From: Alistipes sp.
GTDB taxonomy: Bacteria; Bacteroidota; Bacteroidia; Bacteroidales; Rikenellaceae
Assembly: GCA_017463615.1 (NCBI GenBank)
Contig: JAFTOU010000016.1
Location: 186,001-250,000, forward strand
Direction: 5' to 3'
DNA: 64,000 bases
Under the pieces are notes generated by a model. The model had not been told where the DNA came from. It was given only the letters and a program-made list of their open reading frames with translations, and made no database searches. The translations under genes were made by a program, and so were the position numbers. The stretch's first letter is position 1; every line of letters starts with the position of its first letter. This document shows positions 38,790 to 47,820 of the stretch, piece after piece.

Positions 38790-40571
38790 ATGGAAAACAT
38801 TAAAGTAGCAAACGAGAATTTCGATTGGGCAGCGTTTGAGAGCGAGTCTGGTCTCTATCCTGTATCTAAGGAGGAGATTGCAGCGCAGTATGACAACACA
38901 ATGTCAAACATCGCTGTAGGCGAGACCGTTGAGGGTACTGTAACCGAGATTAACAAGCGCGAGGTAATCGTAAATATCGGCTACAAGAGCGAGGGCGTTA
39001 TCGCAGCTTCTGAGTTCCGTTACAACTCTGAGTTGCAGGTTGGCGACACTGTTGAGGTTTATGTAGAGTCTGTAGAGGACAAGGGCGGTCAGCTCATCCT
39101 CTCTCACAAGAAGGCTCGCCAGCTCAAGAGCTGGGATCGCGTTAATGAGGCTCTGGAGAAGGACGAGATCATCAAGGGTTATGTTAAGTGCCGTACTAAG
39201 GGCGGTATGATCGTTGATGTATTCGGTATTGAGGCGTTCCTCCCAGGTTCACAGATTGACGTGAAGCCTATCCGTGACTACGATGTATATGTAGACAAGA
39301 CTATGGAGTTCAAGGTTGTTAAGATCAACCAGGAGTTCCGCAATGTTGTCGTTTCTCACAAGGCTCTTATTGAGGCTGAGCTTGAGGCACAGAAGCAGGT
39401 TATCATGTCTAAGCTGGAGAAGGGTCAGATCCTTGAGGGTACTGTTAAGAACATCACTACCTACGGTGTATTCATTGACCTTGGTGGCGTAGATGGTCTT
39501 ATCCACATCACTGACCTGTCTTGGGGTCGCGTAAGCCACCCAGAGGAGGTTGTTGCTCTTGACCAGAAGCTCAATGTTGTTATCCTTGACTTTGATGACA
39601 GCAAGAAGCGTATCGCACTCGGTCTTAAGCAGCTCACTCCACACCCATGGGAGTCTCTTGACGCAGAGCTCAAGGTTGGCGACCGCGTAAAGGGTAAGGT
39701 TGTTGTTATGGCAGACTACGGCGCATTTGTTGAGATCGCAGCAGGCGTTGAGGGTCTTATCCACGTATCTGAGATGTCTTGGAGCCAGCACCTGCGTTCT
39801 GCACAGGACTTCATGAAGGTTGGCGACGAGGTTGAGGCTGTAGTTCTTACACTTGACCGCGAGGAGCGCAAGATGTCACTCGGTATCAAGCAGCTCACCG
39901 CTGATCCATGGGAGAACATTGAGACTAAGTACCCTGTAGGCACAAAGTGCACTGCAAAGGTTCGCAACTTCACCAACTTCGGTGTATTTGTTGAGATTGA
40001 GGAGGGTATTGACGGTCTTATCCACATCTCTGACCTCTCTTGGACTAAGAAGGTTAAGCATCCAAACGAGTTCACCTCTGTAGGTGCAGACATTGAGGTT
40101 GTTGTTCTTGAGATTGACAAGGAGAACCGCCGTCTGAGCCTCGGCCACAAGCAGCTTGAGGAGAACCCATGGAACGCTATTGAGCAGCAGTTCGCAGTAG
40201 ATACCGTACACACTGGTACTATCACTGAGATGACCGAGAAGGGCGCTATCGTATCACTGGCTGAGAATGTAGAGGGCTTCGCTCCTGCAAAGCAGCTTGT
40301 TAAGGAGGATGGCACTACCCTTAAGGCAGGTGAGACTGCAGAGTTCAAGGTAATTGACTTCTCTAAGGCAACAAAGCGTATCACCCTTTCTCACAGCCGC
40401 CTGTTTGAGGAGGCACGCCGTGCAGAGGCACAGGCAGAGAAGGCAGAGCGTAAGGCAGCTGCAGAGGCTACAAAGTCTTCAGTAAAGAAGATTCAGCAGT
40501 CTGTAGAGCGCACTACCCTCGGCGACATCGCTGGTCTTGCAGAGCTTAAGGCTCAGCTTGAGAAGAAGTAG
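38790..40571 (+). CDS. rpsA: 30S ribosomal protein S1
   Basis: The 593-residue protein carries six S1 RNA-binding repeats; the third to fifth are most canonical (for example TYGVFIDLGGVDGLIHITDLSW, with similar YGAFVEI and FGVFVEI copies). A charged Ala/Glu/Lys-rich tail follows. In Bacteroidota, which seldom use Shine-Dalgarno pairing, S1 is thought to matter for mRNA binding. Codons are those of a highly expressed gene. Confidence 0.95.
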   Translation: MENIKVANENFDWAAFESESGLYPVSKEEIAAQYDNTMSNIAVGETVEGTVTEINKREVIVNIGYKSEGVIAASEFRYNSELQVGDTVEVYVESVEDKGGQLILSHKKARQLKSWDRVNEALEKDEIIKGYVKCRTKGGMIVDVFGIEAFLPGSQIDVKPIRDYDVYVDKTMEFKVVKINQEFRNVVVSHKALIEAELEAQKQVIMSKLEKGQILEGTVKNITTYGVFIDLGGVDGLIHITDLSWGRVSHPEEVVALDQKLNVVILDFDDSKKRIALGLKQLTPHPWESLDAELKVGDRVKGKVVVMADYGAFVEIAAGVEGLIHVSEMSWSQHLRSAQDFMKVGDEVEAVVLTLDREERKMSLGIKQLTADPWENIETKYPVGTKCTAKVRNFTNFGVFVEIEEGIDGLIHISDLSWTKKVKHPNEFTSVGADIEVVVLEIDKENRRLSLGHKQLEENPWNAIEQQFAVDTVHTGTITEMTEKGAIVSLAENVEGFAPAKQLVKEDGTTLKAGETAEFKVIDFSKATKRITLSHSRLFEEARRAEAQAEKAERKAAAEATKSSVKKIQQSVERTTLGDIAGLAELKAQLEKK

Positions 40572-40585
40572 TCGTTGCTACATAC

Positions 40586-40622
40586 AAAAAAGGAACCTGC
40601 CATATCGGCAGGTTCTTTTTTT
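40586..40622 (+). terminator. rpsA terminator
   Basis: AAAAAAGGAACCTGCC-ATAT-GGCAGGTTCTTTTTTT, a strong hairpin with T run. Confidence 0.9.
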
Positions 40623-40684
40623 GGCTGTTGGCCGTTAGCCATTAGCCGTTGGCCATTGGCTGTTGGCCATTGGCTGTTGGCTTT
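40622..40684 (+). repeat. Heptamer array, nine consecutive units
   Basis: Nine units follow without a break: TGGCTGT, TGGCCGT, TAGCCAT, TAGCCGT, TGGCCAT, TGGCTGT, TGGCCAT, TGGCTGT, TGGCTTT. This is the clearest view of the (TRGCYNT) pattern seen at every mosaic element. Confidence 0.9.
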
Positions 40685-40925
40685 TCAGAGGTGTCGCTAC
40701 GCGACGAGAGTTGATTTCTACTCGGATTTAGGAAAACCATCGCAGATGGTACGATGAAAAAGAGAGATTGCATGTCAAGTTTACTTGAACAAAGCAACGC
40801 TCTCTTTTTTAGCGTAATAGCCGCAGGCTATCCTCAGTCCGCAGCGCATAGAAGCAAAACGAAGTTTTGCCGAAAGTTTTTGCACGCCCTACTTTTTTCA
40901 AAAAGCGGGCAGTACTGCGTAGCTC
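40683..40925 (-). repeat. B element copy 3, inverted and diverged
   Basis: Read on the minus strand it starts CTACGCAGTACTGCCCGC, then GCAAAACTTCGTTTTGC. The three inner hairpins have new sequences but the same layout: ATAGCC-TGC-GGCTAT, a long GAGAG...CTCTC stem with the same apex TCAAG-TAAA-CTTGA, and ACCATC-TGC-GATGGT. It ends in GTCGC-GTA-GCGAC. The outer ends match copies 1 and 2. Confidence 0.8.
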
Positions 40926-40934
40926 AACTGTACG

Positions 40935-43688
40935 CTACTCCCCTACGGGTATCTCAATTACCTTATGGAGCAGTTCGCCGTTGTCGGTGATGCCCTCGAG
41001 GGTGAGGTGGTAGGTTGCGGGGCGGTCGGCGGTGTAGAAGTAGAGTGAGGTGGTGCCTGTCTCTGTTGGGCGGATGAGTGGTTCCCAGGCGATTGTTGAG
41101 CGCAGGTCCTGCACCGATGTAAGGCGGGAGTCTGGGGTTGGGTATTTAGGTTTATAGAACTCCACCGGCTTATGGCTTCCGCGGATAAGCACGCGGGCCA
41201 TAGCATCGGTATCTATGGTACTAACCATACCCTCGCGGCTCACCTCCATAAGTATTGCGCCCTGCTGTGCTGCCAGGCCGAGCATTGTTGCAGCTCTACC
41301 GTCGGCGAAGGAGAGGCGTTCAATATACTTTGTGTCGTAGTTGCCCAGCTCCTCTATATCGGCGAGGTTACCATTGATATATACATCGGGGACATTCACA
41401 TCGCGCTCTATGGCTGGCACGGTCTGTATAAACTGGCTATCGCCCTCGCCCTCCTCGGTATCGTTATTCTCCTCGTAGAATGATACGCGGACATCGCGCG
41501 CGGCGTAGTGGTTCTTCGTAGTCACCGATGTACCGAGCACATCCAGCTCCTTGAATGTTGCCAGGGCGTCGTATACGGTTGCAAAGCGCGAGAGGTCGCC
41601 ATGGAGCATACTTCCCGCCGTAGATGTTGCGAAGAATGAGGATGTGCGACGGCCCATAACCACAATCTCCTCAATATCTATCACGCGCTCGCCACCCTCG
41701 TAGAAGTAGCGCTCCTTTGCGCGGGTGAGGAATATGGACGGGATAGGCATTGCGGGGCTGAGGTAGAACTCGCGGATGTGGGAGGATGTCGTTACGGGGA
41801 AGTTCTCGGTCTCAATCTCTATGCGGACGGTCTTGTCGCGCCCCTTCTTGTTGAGTGCCTGCACGATATACTGGGTATCCTCCTTCGCCTCTAATCCTGC
41901 GATGATGAAGTTGTTGTACTCGTTGAGCTCAAACTGCTCCACATACTTGGTCTTAGGATTCATCAGCACCACGCTCGGCTTCTTCGCCCTGCCTATAAGT
42001 CCGAACACCGAGCCACGAATACGCTCGGAGTCCTCCATAGGGTACAATATGCGCGGATGTTCGCCCGCAATAACAGCGCTGAGCGAGTAGCGTCGCCAGC
42101 CACCCGTCATCATCACAAGGTCCAGATTATCAAGTGTTTTGGGCTCAGAGTCTACGAAGTACTCGCCCGCATTCTCTACCTCGCCCTTAAGGTCGGAGCT
42201 GAGGAGCATATAGGAGAGTATATTCTGCTCGCCCGCCGTATGCTCTACCACCGTAGCGTCGGTTACGGTCATGGAGAAGTTGCCCGTAACGGGCTTGCCG
42301 TCGGAGTCGGTGATGCGGATATCCACGCCCACGCGGTCACGACGCTCGTATTTAGGCTTTGAGGTTATAATCTGCGCCTGAGCGTAGCGGTTATCGCGGA
42401 CATAGAATAGTCGCTCGGCAACCACCGTGCCCGAGGTGCGCTCCACGATAGATACTTGCGCTATGCCGTCAAACATATCGCTATTCATCACCCTTATAGG
42501 GCGGCTGAGATTCTCCACAACACTCATCACCGCACCGCGCGAGTGTATCACCGCGGCATAGTCGGCGATATTCACCCCAGCAGATGGCTGGGCGATGATG
42601 GTATAGCCATCCCGCTGGCGCATAACCCTCAGCGCCACACCCTGAGGCTCTACGGTCGGCAGGTTGAAGCGGCGAACAAGCCCCTGCTTGGAGCTAAAGT
42701 CGGCATAGTAGCTCTGCCCATGCTCGGCACGCATCACAAAGCGACCCATACCGTTGTGTACGGTAGCTATGTCGGCAATCTTCTCGCCCGCAGAGTTGTA
42801 GACAACACCCTCAACCTCCGTGCTACGACCATTTGCACCCTGCGCACGGAAGGCGACAATCTGGACGGTGCCCGCTATAAGGTTTCCACCCTCAGGGCAG
42901 AACTGAACATCGTAGTCTGAGGAGAATGACGGCAGCTGAATATATCGCTGCAAATCGCGACTATTGGCGCGGATGCGCAGCTCAAGGCAGTCGTTCACAC
43001 TCTCGGATGGGCGGAAGCGGATAGCCACCTTGCCATCCTTATCACTGCGGATAGTGCCCGAGCGCGACTTGTCGTCAATAACAAGGCGATACTTCACCGG
43101 CGTGCTAACTATCGGCATAGAGTACTGGTCAAAGATTCGCACCGAGGCGGTAACCATCCCCTTCTCGTCAATAGTATAGTCTACCGCCGTCTGCACCGCA
43201 TCGTCAATATAGTTACCTATATATATTTCGCGCGTGTAGAAGTAGCCCATATCAAAGTTGGTCATCCAGCGGGTATATGCCCTGAGCGTATAACGACCCG
43301 ATGTCAGGCGGGCGTTGAGCATAAAGGTGCCGATAAACTGCTTCTGCGACGCTGCCACCTTGATGCGCTCAACAAGCTGTCCCTCGGGGCTGATAAGCTC
43401 GGCATAGACGAACATAGAGTTTGAGTTGCGCGTAAGCAGCGTAGCGTGGACAAGGTAACCACTGAAAAAGAGGGTCTCGCCTGCGCTGTAGTAGGGCTTA
43501 TCGGTCATCAGATAGAGCTTCTCAAAGACGCCACCACTGCTATAGAACGCCTGATAACTATCGGCAAGTGATTGGGCGAAACTCTTGGTTGGGCTCAGTA
43601 ACATATCGGGTAGTTGCTCACTCTTCCGCTGCGCCATAAGTGGAGTACAGAGCATCATAAAGGCCAATAGAGCAACTATCTTTTTCAT
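40935..43688 (-). CDS. MG2-domain protein with TonB-plug-like C-terminal domain
   Basis: The 917-residue secreted protein starts with a signal peptide (PLMAQ). Early it has EKLYLMTDKPYYSAGETLFF, typical of the MG2 domains of Bacteroidetes alpha-2-macroglobulin-like proteins. Several beta-sandwich repeats follow. The C-terminal part (from IEEIVVMGRR, through DVYINGNLADIEELGNYDTKYIERL) resembles the plug domain of TonB-dependent receptors, but there is no barrel. Such proteins are common and uncharacterised in this phylum. It is divergent from the sialate esterase with facing promoters at 43707-43714 and 43728-43735. ATG 43688 is fixed by the signal peptide. Confidence 0.8.
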   Translation of the reverse strand: MKKIVALLAFMMLCTPLMAQRKSEQLPDMLLSPTKSFAQSLADSYQAFYSSGGVFEKLYLMTDKPYYSAGETLFFSGYLVHATLLTRNSNSMFVYAELISPEGQLVERIKVAASQKQFIGTFMLNARLTSGRYTLRAYTRWMTNFDMGYFYTREIYIGNYIDDAVQTAVDYTIDEKGMVTASVRIFDQYSMPIVSTPVKYRLVIDDKSRSGTIRSDKDGKVAIRFRPSESVNDCLELRIRANSRDLQRYIQLPSFSSDYDVQFCPEGGNLIAGTVQIVAFRAQGANGRSTEVEGVVYNSAGEKIADIATVHNGMGRFVMRAEHGQSYYADFSSKQGLVRRFNLPTVEPQGVALRVMRQRDGYTIIAQPSAGVNIADYAAVIHSRGAVMSVVENLSRPIRVMNSDMFDGIAQVSIVERTSGTVVAERLFYVRDNRYAQAQIITSKPKYERRDRVGVDIRITDSDGKPVTGNFSMTVTDATVVEHTAGEQNILSYMLLSSDLKGEVENAGEYFVDSEPKTLDNLDLVMMTGGWRRYSLSAVIAGEHPRILYPMEDSERIRGSVFGLIGRAKKPSVVLMNPKTKYVEQFELNEYNNFIIAGLEAKEDTQYIVQALNKKGRDKTVRIEIETENFPVTTSSHIREFYLSPAMPIPSIFLTRAKERYFYEGGERVIDIEEIVVMGRRTSSFFATSTAGSMLHGDLSRFATVYDALATFKELDVLGTSVTTKNHYAARDVRVSFYEENNDTEEGEGDSQFIQTVPAIERDVNVPDVYINGNLADIEELGNYDTKYIERLSFADGRAATMLGLAAQQGAILMEVSREGMVSTIDTDAMARVLIRGSHKPVEFYKPKYPTPDSRLTSVQDLRSTIAWEPLIRPTETGTTSLYFYTADRPATYHLTLEGITDNGELLHKVIEIPVGE

Positions 43689-43706
43689 AATTTGAGTTAT
43701 TTTTAT

Positions 43707-43714
43707 CAAAGGTA
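43707..43714 (-). promoter_or_regulatory. -7 box for the MG2 gene
   Basis: TACCTTTG on the minus strand, 19 bases before the ATG. Confidence 0.6.
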
Positions 43715-43727
43715 CAGAAAAAAATGC

Positions 43728-43735
43728 TATATTTG
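43728..43735 (+). promoter_or_regulatory. -7 box for the sialate esterase gene
   Basis: TATATTTG, about 30 bases before ATG 43766; it is 13 bases from the opposing box. Confidence 0.6.
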
Positions 43736-43765
43736 CAAAAATATACAACCTAAAAAGTTTATCAG

Positions 43766-45700
43766 ATGAAAAAATTAACACGCTTTCTTGTTCTTGCAGT
43801 AACTCTGCTTGTAACATTCAACCTCTCGGCTCAGGAGGCAGAGCTTCCTAAGTCTTTGCAGATTCCGTCTGCTATTGGCGACAATATGGTTCTGCAGCAG
43901 AATAGCACCGTCAATATCTGGGGCTACGCTAAGCCAAAGTCTAAGGTCACTGTTGCCTGCGACTGGCTCACCGGCAAGCCTATCACCGTGAAGGCAGATG
44001 CTGAGGGTGTATGGATTGCCCCTGTAGCTGTTCCAGCTGCAAGTTTTGACCCACACAGTGTAACTATCAAGAATGGCAAGGAGGTGGTAACACTCAACAA
44101 CATCCTCTTTGGTGAGGTATGGCTCTGCGCAGGTCAGAGTAATATGGAGTGGCCAGTTCGCAAGACCCCTGATATGAAGGGCGACCTTAATGGCGAGATG
44201 AACACCGCTATCCGCCTGCTCTGCACCGGCCGTATTGAGGCAGAGACTCCACAGCGCGACATCCCAGTGCAGGAGGGCAAGAACACCAAGTGGGCAGTAT
44301 GTAACCCAACTGACCTTGCTGAGTTCTCGGCTGTAGGTTATGGTTTCGGTAAGGAGCTGCAGAAGGAGCTCGGTGTACCTATCGGTCTTGTAGACGCATC
44401 TTACGGCGGTACATACCTTGAGGGTTGGCTCAAGAAGGAGGTTCTGGAGGCAGACCCTAAGGTTGCTAAGGACGCTACAAAGATTAAGCACAAGAAGTGG
44501 GCTGGCAAGGACTCTTGGCTCTACAATGCAAACATCTACCCTATCCGCCACAACTCTTTCGCTGGTGTTATCTGGTATCAGGGTTGCGCCAATGTATCCT
44601 CTTCACCACGCGGCTATGCACACGGTCTGGAGGTGCTTGTAAACTCTTGGCGCGAGGAGTTTGAGAATCCAACAATGCCATTCTACATCGTTCAGCTTGT
44701 GCCTCACACCTACTCAGGCATCAAGGGTGCACAGCTGCGCGAGTCTCAGCAGAAGGCTGCCGATAAGATTGACCACTGCGAGGTTATCGGTACTATGGAC
44801 CAGAACTATATCCCTGGCGATATCCACCCACGCTATAAGGCAGATGTTGCTCACCGCCTGGCTCAGACAGCACTGGGCGAGCACTACGGTAAGAATGTAG
44901 GCACATATCGCAACCCATCTTACAAGTCTATGGCTGTAGAGGGCAACTCTATCCGTATCCGCCTCAACAATGTACCTTCTTCACTGGTATGCAAGGGCGA
45001 GAGCATCAACGGCTTCCAGATTGGTAGCGTAGACCCTGCAAACGAGAAGCGCATCAAGTTCGTTCTGGCTAAAGCTGTTATTGAGGGTAAGGAGATTGTC
45101 GTATCTGCCCAGGGTGTAACAAACCCTGTCGCTGTGCGCTACTGCTTCAACGAGGATGTAGGTAACATCTTCACCGCTGAGGGTCTTCCAGTGCTCCCAT
45201 TCCGTACCGATAAGAACAACGCATCACTCTCTGCTCGTCCGCATGTAGATGCTCCATCGCAGATATCTATCAAGGTAGAGGCTAAGAAGGGCTACTTCAC
45301 TCGCAGCGAGTTTAAGGAGGGCGCACACATGTGGCCAAACCTCAAGCAGAAGCTGAGCGATGTATATCCAAAGGAGTACGAGGGCTTCCAGATGCTTACC
45401 GCTAAGTCTGTAAAGAAAAAGAAGACCGGCGCAGCAAAGATTACCGCAAATGGCGACGGCCGCGTATACTGCCTTGCTCGTAGCACTAACGATATCTACA
45501 AGTACCACGACAAGCAGGGCTGGAAGCTGATTATCCCTACCGAGACCCGCGCAATCACCCCAGAGGGCAAGAAGATTGCTGCACAGTTTATCTGCTACCG
45601 CGATGTTAAGGCAGGCGAGACCGTAAACCTCCCACGCGTCACCGACCACTACTCTATCTTCGTCGTAGCAAAGGAGATTGAACTCGTTGAGTTTGAGTAA
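43766..45700 (+). CDS. Sialate O-acetylesterase (SGNH family), secreted
   Basis: The 644-residue protein has a signal peptide ending LSAQ and the esterase core: EVWLCAGQSNMEWPV with the nucleophile Ser of GQSNM at about residue 127, VIWYQGCAN, and the Asp-His pair of GDIHPR near 353. These enzymes strip O-acetyl groups from sialic acids (or other acetylated glycans) so that sialidases can act. A ~140-residue C-terminal extension follows, rich in Lys. No sialidase is nearby. Confidence 0.9.
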   Translation: MKKLTRFLVLAVTLLVTFNLSAQEAELPKSLQIPSAIGDNMVLQQNSTVNIWGYAKPKSKVTVACDWLTGKPITVKADAEGVWIAPVAVPAASFDPHSVTIKNGKEVVTLNNILFGEVWLCAGQSNMEWPVRKTPDMKGDLNGEMNTAIRLLCTGRIEAETPQRDIPVQEGKNTKWAVCNPTDLAEFSAVGYGFGKELQKELGVPIGLVDASYGGTYLEGWLKKEVLEADPKVAKDATKIKHKKWAGKDSWLYNANIYPIRHNSFAGVIWYQGCANVSSSPRGYAHGLEVLVNSWREEFENPTMPFYIVQLVPHTYSGIKGAQLRESQQKAADKIDHCEVIGTMDQNYIPGDIHPRYKADVAHRLAQTALGEHYGKNVGTYRNPSYKSMAVEGNSIRIRLNNVPSSLVCKGESINGFQIGSVDPANEKRIKFVLAKAVIEGKEIVVSAQGVTNPVAVRYCFNEDVGNIFTAEGLPVLPFRTDKNNASLSARPHVDAPSQISIKVEAKKGYFTRSEFKEGAHMWPNLKQKLSDVYPKEYEGFQMLTAKSVKKKKTGAAKITANGDGRVYCLARSTNDIYKYHDKQGWKLIIPTETRAITPEGKKIAAQFICYRDVKAGETVNLPRVTDHYSIFVVAKEIELVEFE

Positions 45701-45701
45701 C

Positions 45702-45735
45702 AAAAAAATGGAGTCCTTCGGGCTCCATTTTTTTT
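45702..45735 (+). terminator. Terminator of the sialate esterase gene
   Basis: AAAAAAATGGAG-TCCTTCGGG-CTCCATTTTTTTT, directly after the stop. Confidence 0.88.
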
Positions 45736-45737
45736 GC

Positions 45738-45836
45738 TATTAGCCATTGGCCGTTGGCTCGCTTTCAGCGACCCTTCCTCCTCGCGGCTCGGCAGCGTCG
45801 GTTGGCTTTTTAGAGGTATCGCCAATAATAGTGTTT
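45738..45836 (+). repeat. Heptamers and shortened A module copy 5
   Basis: TAGCCAT, TGGCCGT, then TGGCTCGCTTTCAGCGACCC, CTTCCTCCTCGCGGCTCGGC and GCAGCGTCGGTTGGC. The central segment present in other copies is deleted. It ends with AGAGGTATCGCC and TAGTGTTTAG, a decayed C module. Confidence 0.75.
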
Positions 45837-45844
45837 AGAAATAA

Positions 45845-45877
45845 AAAGAGCCTTGACTCAATGTCAGGGCTCTATTT
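45845..45877 (-). terminator. Terminator of the TIM-barrel lipoprotein gene
   Basis: On the minus strand AGAGCCCTGAC-ATTGA-GTCAAGGCTCT is followed by TTTTTA, about 25 bases past the stop. Confidence 0.75.
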
Positions 45878-45901
45878 TACATCTTGTTGGACGATTTTAG
45901 A

Positions 45902-46939
45902 CTATTTCGTTTCGTACTTCTTCTCGTAATCAGCCACAATCTTCTTGTAGGACTCCATTACGGTATTGGCATTCTTGCCCGAGAGCTCAAAGAGGAAGAC
46001 GCCGCGGTAGCGGTTGTCCTCAAGCATTGTGCGGTAGACATCCTCCCAAACGCTGATGCCTGGGTTTGGAACGCCCAGAAGGTCGTGAGAGTCTACGCCC
46101 GAGCCGGTAACGGTGTCGTGCATGTGTACAGTTGCGAGGCGGGGACCGATATACTCAAGGAACTTAACAACATCCAGACCCTTGCAGTTTGCGTGGCCGA
46201 TATCGTATGTCACCCAAGCGTCGTCAAAGCCCGCGATAGTATTCTCCATCTCCTCCATGCTCCAGCAGAGGCTGCCTACGAGGTTCTCAACGCCGATGCG
46301 CACGCCCAGCTCTTTTGCCACTGGGAGCATCTCGGCAAGCGACTTACGAGCCTGATTTACAGACTCCGAACGAGGGCTGAGCACACCCTTACTTGCGTGG
46401 AGAACATAGTTCTTACACTCAGGGAAGCCCTGCACGCAGAGGCGAAGCACGCGAAGGATATTCTCAACGCTCTGCTTACGAACAGACTCCTTGCCTGCGA
46501 TATGGGTATACTCTACGCTATCAAATGGCAGGTGGATAGACCAAACAGTAAGGCCATTGGCCTTAACATGCCCGATACGCTCGGCAAACTTTGCAAGCAC
46601 CGCCTCGTCGGTCATATCCATAATGCCGTAGGTGTGCTTGATGGTAATCTCAATATACTTAAAGCCCGCATTTGCAATCTCAGTGAGGTTTGCGGCAAAC
46701 TTGCTTGACTCAATATTGATAGAGATACCAGGGTAGAAGCGCATACCGTCCACATTCTCGCCCTTAGCACCAAGCTCTACAGTAGGCTCAATGTTGCGCA
46801 CAACAATCTCGGTAGGGTTCTCAGGGTCTGGCGTAGGGGTCGGCTTGTTGATATTGCCCCAATCTGGGCCCGATGGCTCCTTCTCGCCACAAGATACAAC
46901 TGCCGCAACTGCAAGCAGCATCAAAAATAGCTTTTTCAT
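45902..46939 (-). CDS. Lipoprotein with xylose-isomerase-like TIM barrel (sugar isomerase/epimerase family)
   Basis: The 345-residue protein begins MKKLFLMLLAVAAVVSCGEK, a lipoprotein signal, then a Pro/Thr linker. It continues as an AP endonuclease/xylose-isomerase-type barrel (WSIHLPFDSVEYT, VLHASKGV, VRIGVENLVG, VTYDIGHANCKG, ATVHMHDTV). The His, Glu, Asp and His residues expected at the metal site are present. Most relatives are cytoplasmic; here it is tethered to a membrane, probably acting on sugars in the periplasm. Its reaction is unknown. Confidence 0.85.
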   Translation of the reverse strand: MKKLFLMLLAVAAVVSCGEKEPSGPDWGNINKPTPTPDPENPTEIVVRNIEPTVELGAKGENVDGMRFYPGISINIESSKFAANLTEIANAGFKYIEITIKHTYGIMDMTDEAVLAKFAERIGHVKANGLTVWSIHLPFDSVEYTHIAGKESVRKQSVENILRVLRLCVQGFPECKNYVLHASKGVLSPRSESVNQARKSLAEMLPVAKELGVRIGVENLVGSLCWSMEEMENTIAGFDDAWVTYDIGHANCKGLDVVKFLEYIGPRLATVHMHDTVTGSGVDSHDLLGVPNPGISVWEDVYRTMLEDNRYRGVFLFELSGKNANTVMESYKKIVADYEKKYETK

Positions 46940-47101
46940 AGTAGTTTCGTTTGGTAAAAAATTAGTCTTCTAAATATATAGGACACTCAACCACCTAATA
47001 AACACCCAACCGAGCGAGCTATTTTTTATTCTTTAGAATAAAATTAGAAACGCTCTCTAACATTATTTTGTGCTATTGTTTTGATTTTAAGGATATTTTA
47101 G

Positions 47102-47109
47102 TACCTTTG
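47102..47109 (+). promoter_or_regulatory. efp: -7 box for efp
   Basis: TACCTTTG, 42 bases before the ATG. Confidence 0.6.
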
Positions 47110-47151
47110 CCACCGATTTAGACAAAATATAAATTCTAAAAATATACAACT

Positions 47152-47724
47152 ATGACAATTACAGCAGCTGATATCAAAATCGGTATGTGCATTGAGATGG
47201 ATGGCAAGACTTTCCTTGTTGTTGATTTCCAGCACTGCAAGCCAGGCAAGGGTCCTGCATTCGTTCGTTCAAAGCTCAAGAACCTTGAGAATGGTCGCGT
47301 TCTTGAGAACACCTTCTCTTCTGTAGGCCAGAAGATTGAGCAGGTGCGCGTAGAGCGTCGTCCTTACCAGTTCACCTACGAGGATGACCTGGGTGCTCAC
47401 TTCATGCACTGCGAGACCTTCGAGGAGATTAACATCGAGAAGAGCCTTATCAACAACTACGACCTTATGGCAGACGGCCAGATTGTTGAGGTTATGTTCC
47501 ACACCGAGAAGGAGACAGTTCTCTCAGCCGAGCTCCCTCCAATCGTAGATATGGAGGTTACCTACACCGAGCCAGGCATCAAGGGCGATACTGCTTCAAC
47601 CAACTCGCTCAAGCCAGCAACTGTAAACACTGGCGCAACAATCAAGGTGCCTCTGTTCATCAACACCGGTGACCGTATCCGCGTAGATACCCGTACCCGT
47701 GAGTATTATGAGCGCATCAAGTAA
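47152..47724 (+). CDS. efp: Elongation factor P
   Basis: The 190-residue factor relieves ribosomes stalled at polyproline. The N-terminal KOW-like domain has VVDFQHCKPGKGPAFVRSKLKN, in which the Lys of PGKG is the usual tip residue. The C-terminal OB domains end GDRIRVDTRTREYYERIK. Length and motifs are standard. Confidence 0.96.
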   Translation: MTITAADIKIGMCIEMDGKTFLVVDFQHCKPGKGPAFVRSKLKNLENGRVLENTFSSVGQKIEQVRVERRPYQFTYEDDLGAHFMHCETFEEINIEKSLINNYDLMADGQIVEVMFHTEKETVLSAELPPIVDMEVTYTEPGIKGDTASTNSLKPATVNTGATIKVPLFINTGDRIRVDTRTREYYERIK

Positions 47725-47798
47725 TTTTAGCGTCAAAATACGGCATTAGCCGCACATCCTTAAAATCCCCGAATAGGCATTCGGGGATTTTTTTTATA
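47725..47798 (+). terminator. efp terminator formed by a half E element
   Basis: TTTTAGCGTC at 47725-47734 is an E-element end, followed by ACGGCATTAGCCGCACATCC (the inverted counterpart of GGGATGTGCCGC in other copies) and the hairpin AAAATCCCCGAA-TAGGCA-TTCGGGGATTTT with a T run. The opposite E end is missing. Confidence 0.8.
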
Positions 47799-47820
47799 AC
47801 ACTATATTCCTCTAAAAAGC

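Noticed and set aside
40622..40684. CRISPR-like regular repeat
   Set aside because: Units are 7 bp, contiguous, without spacers, and no cas genes are present anywhere in the window.
45884..46708. Plus-strand frame opposite the TIM-barrel lipoprotein
   Set aside because: Antisense shadow; the minus strand has the signal peptide and barrel motifs.
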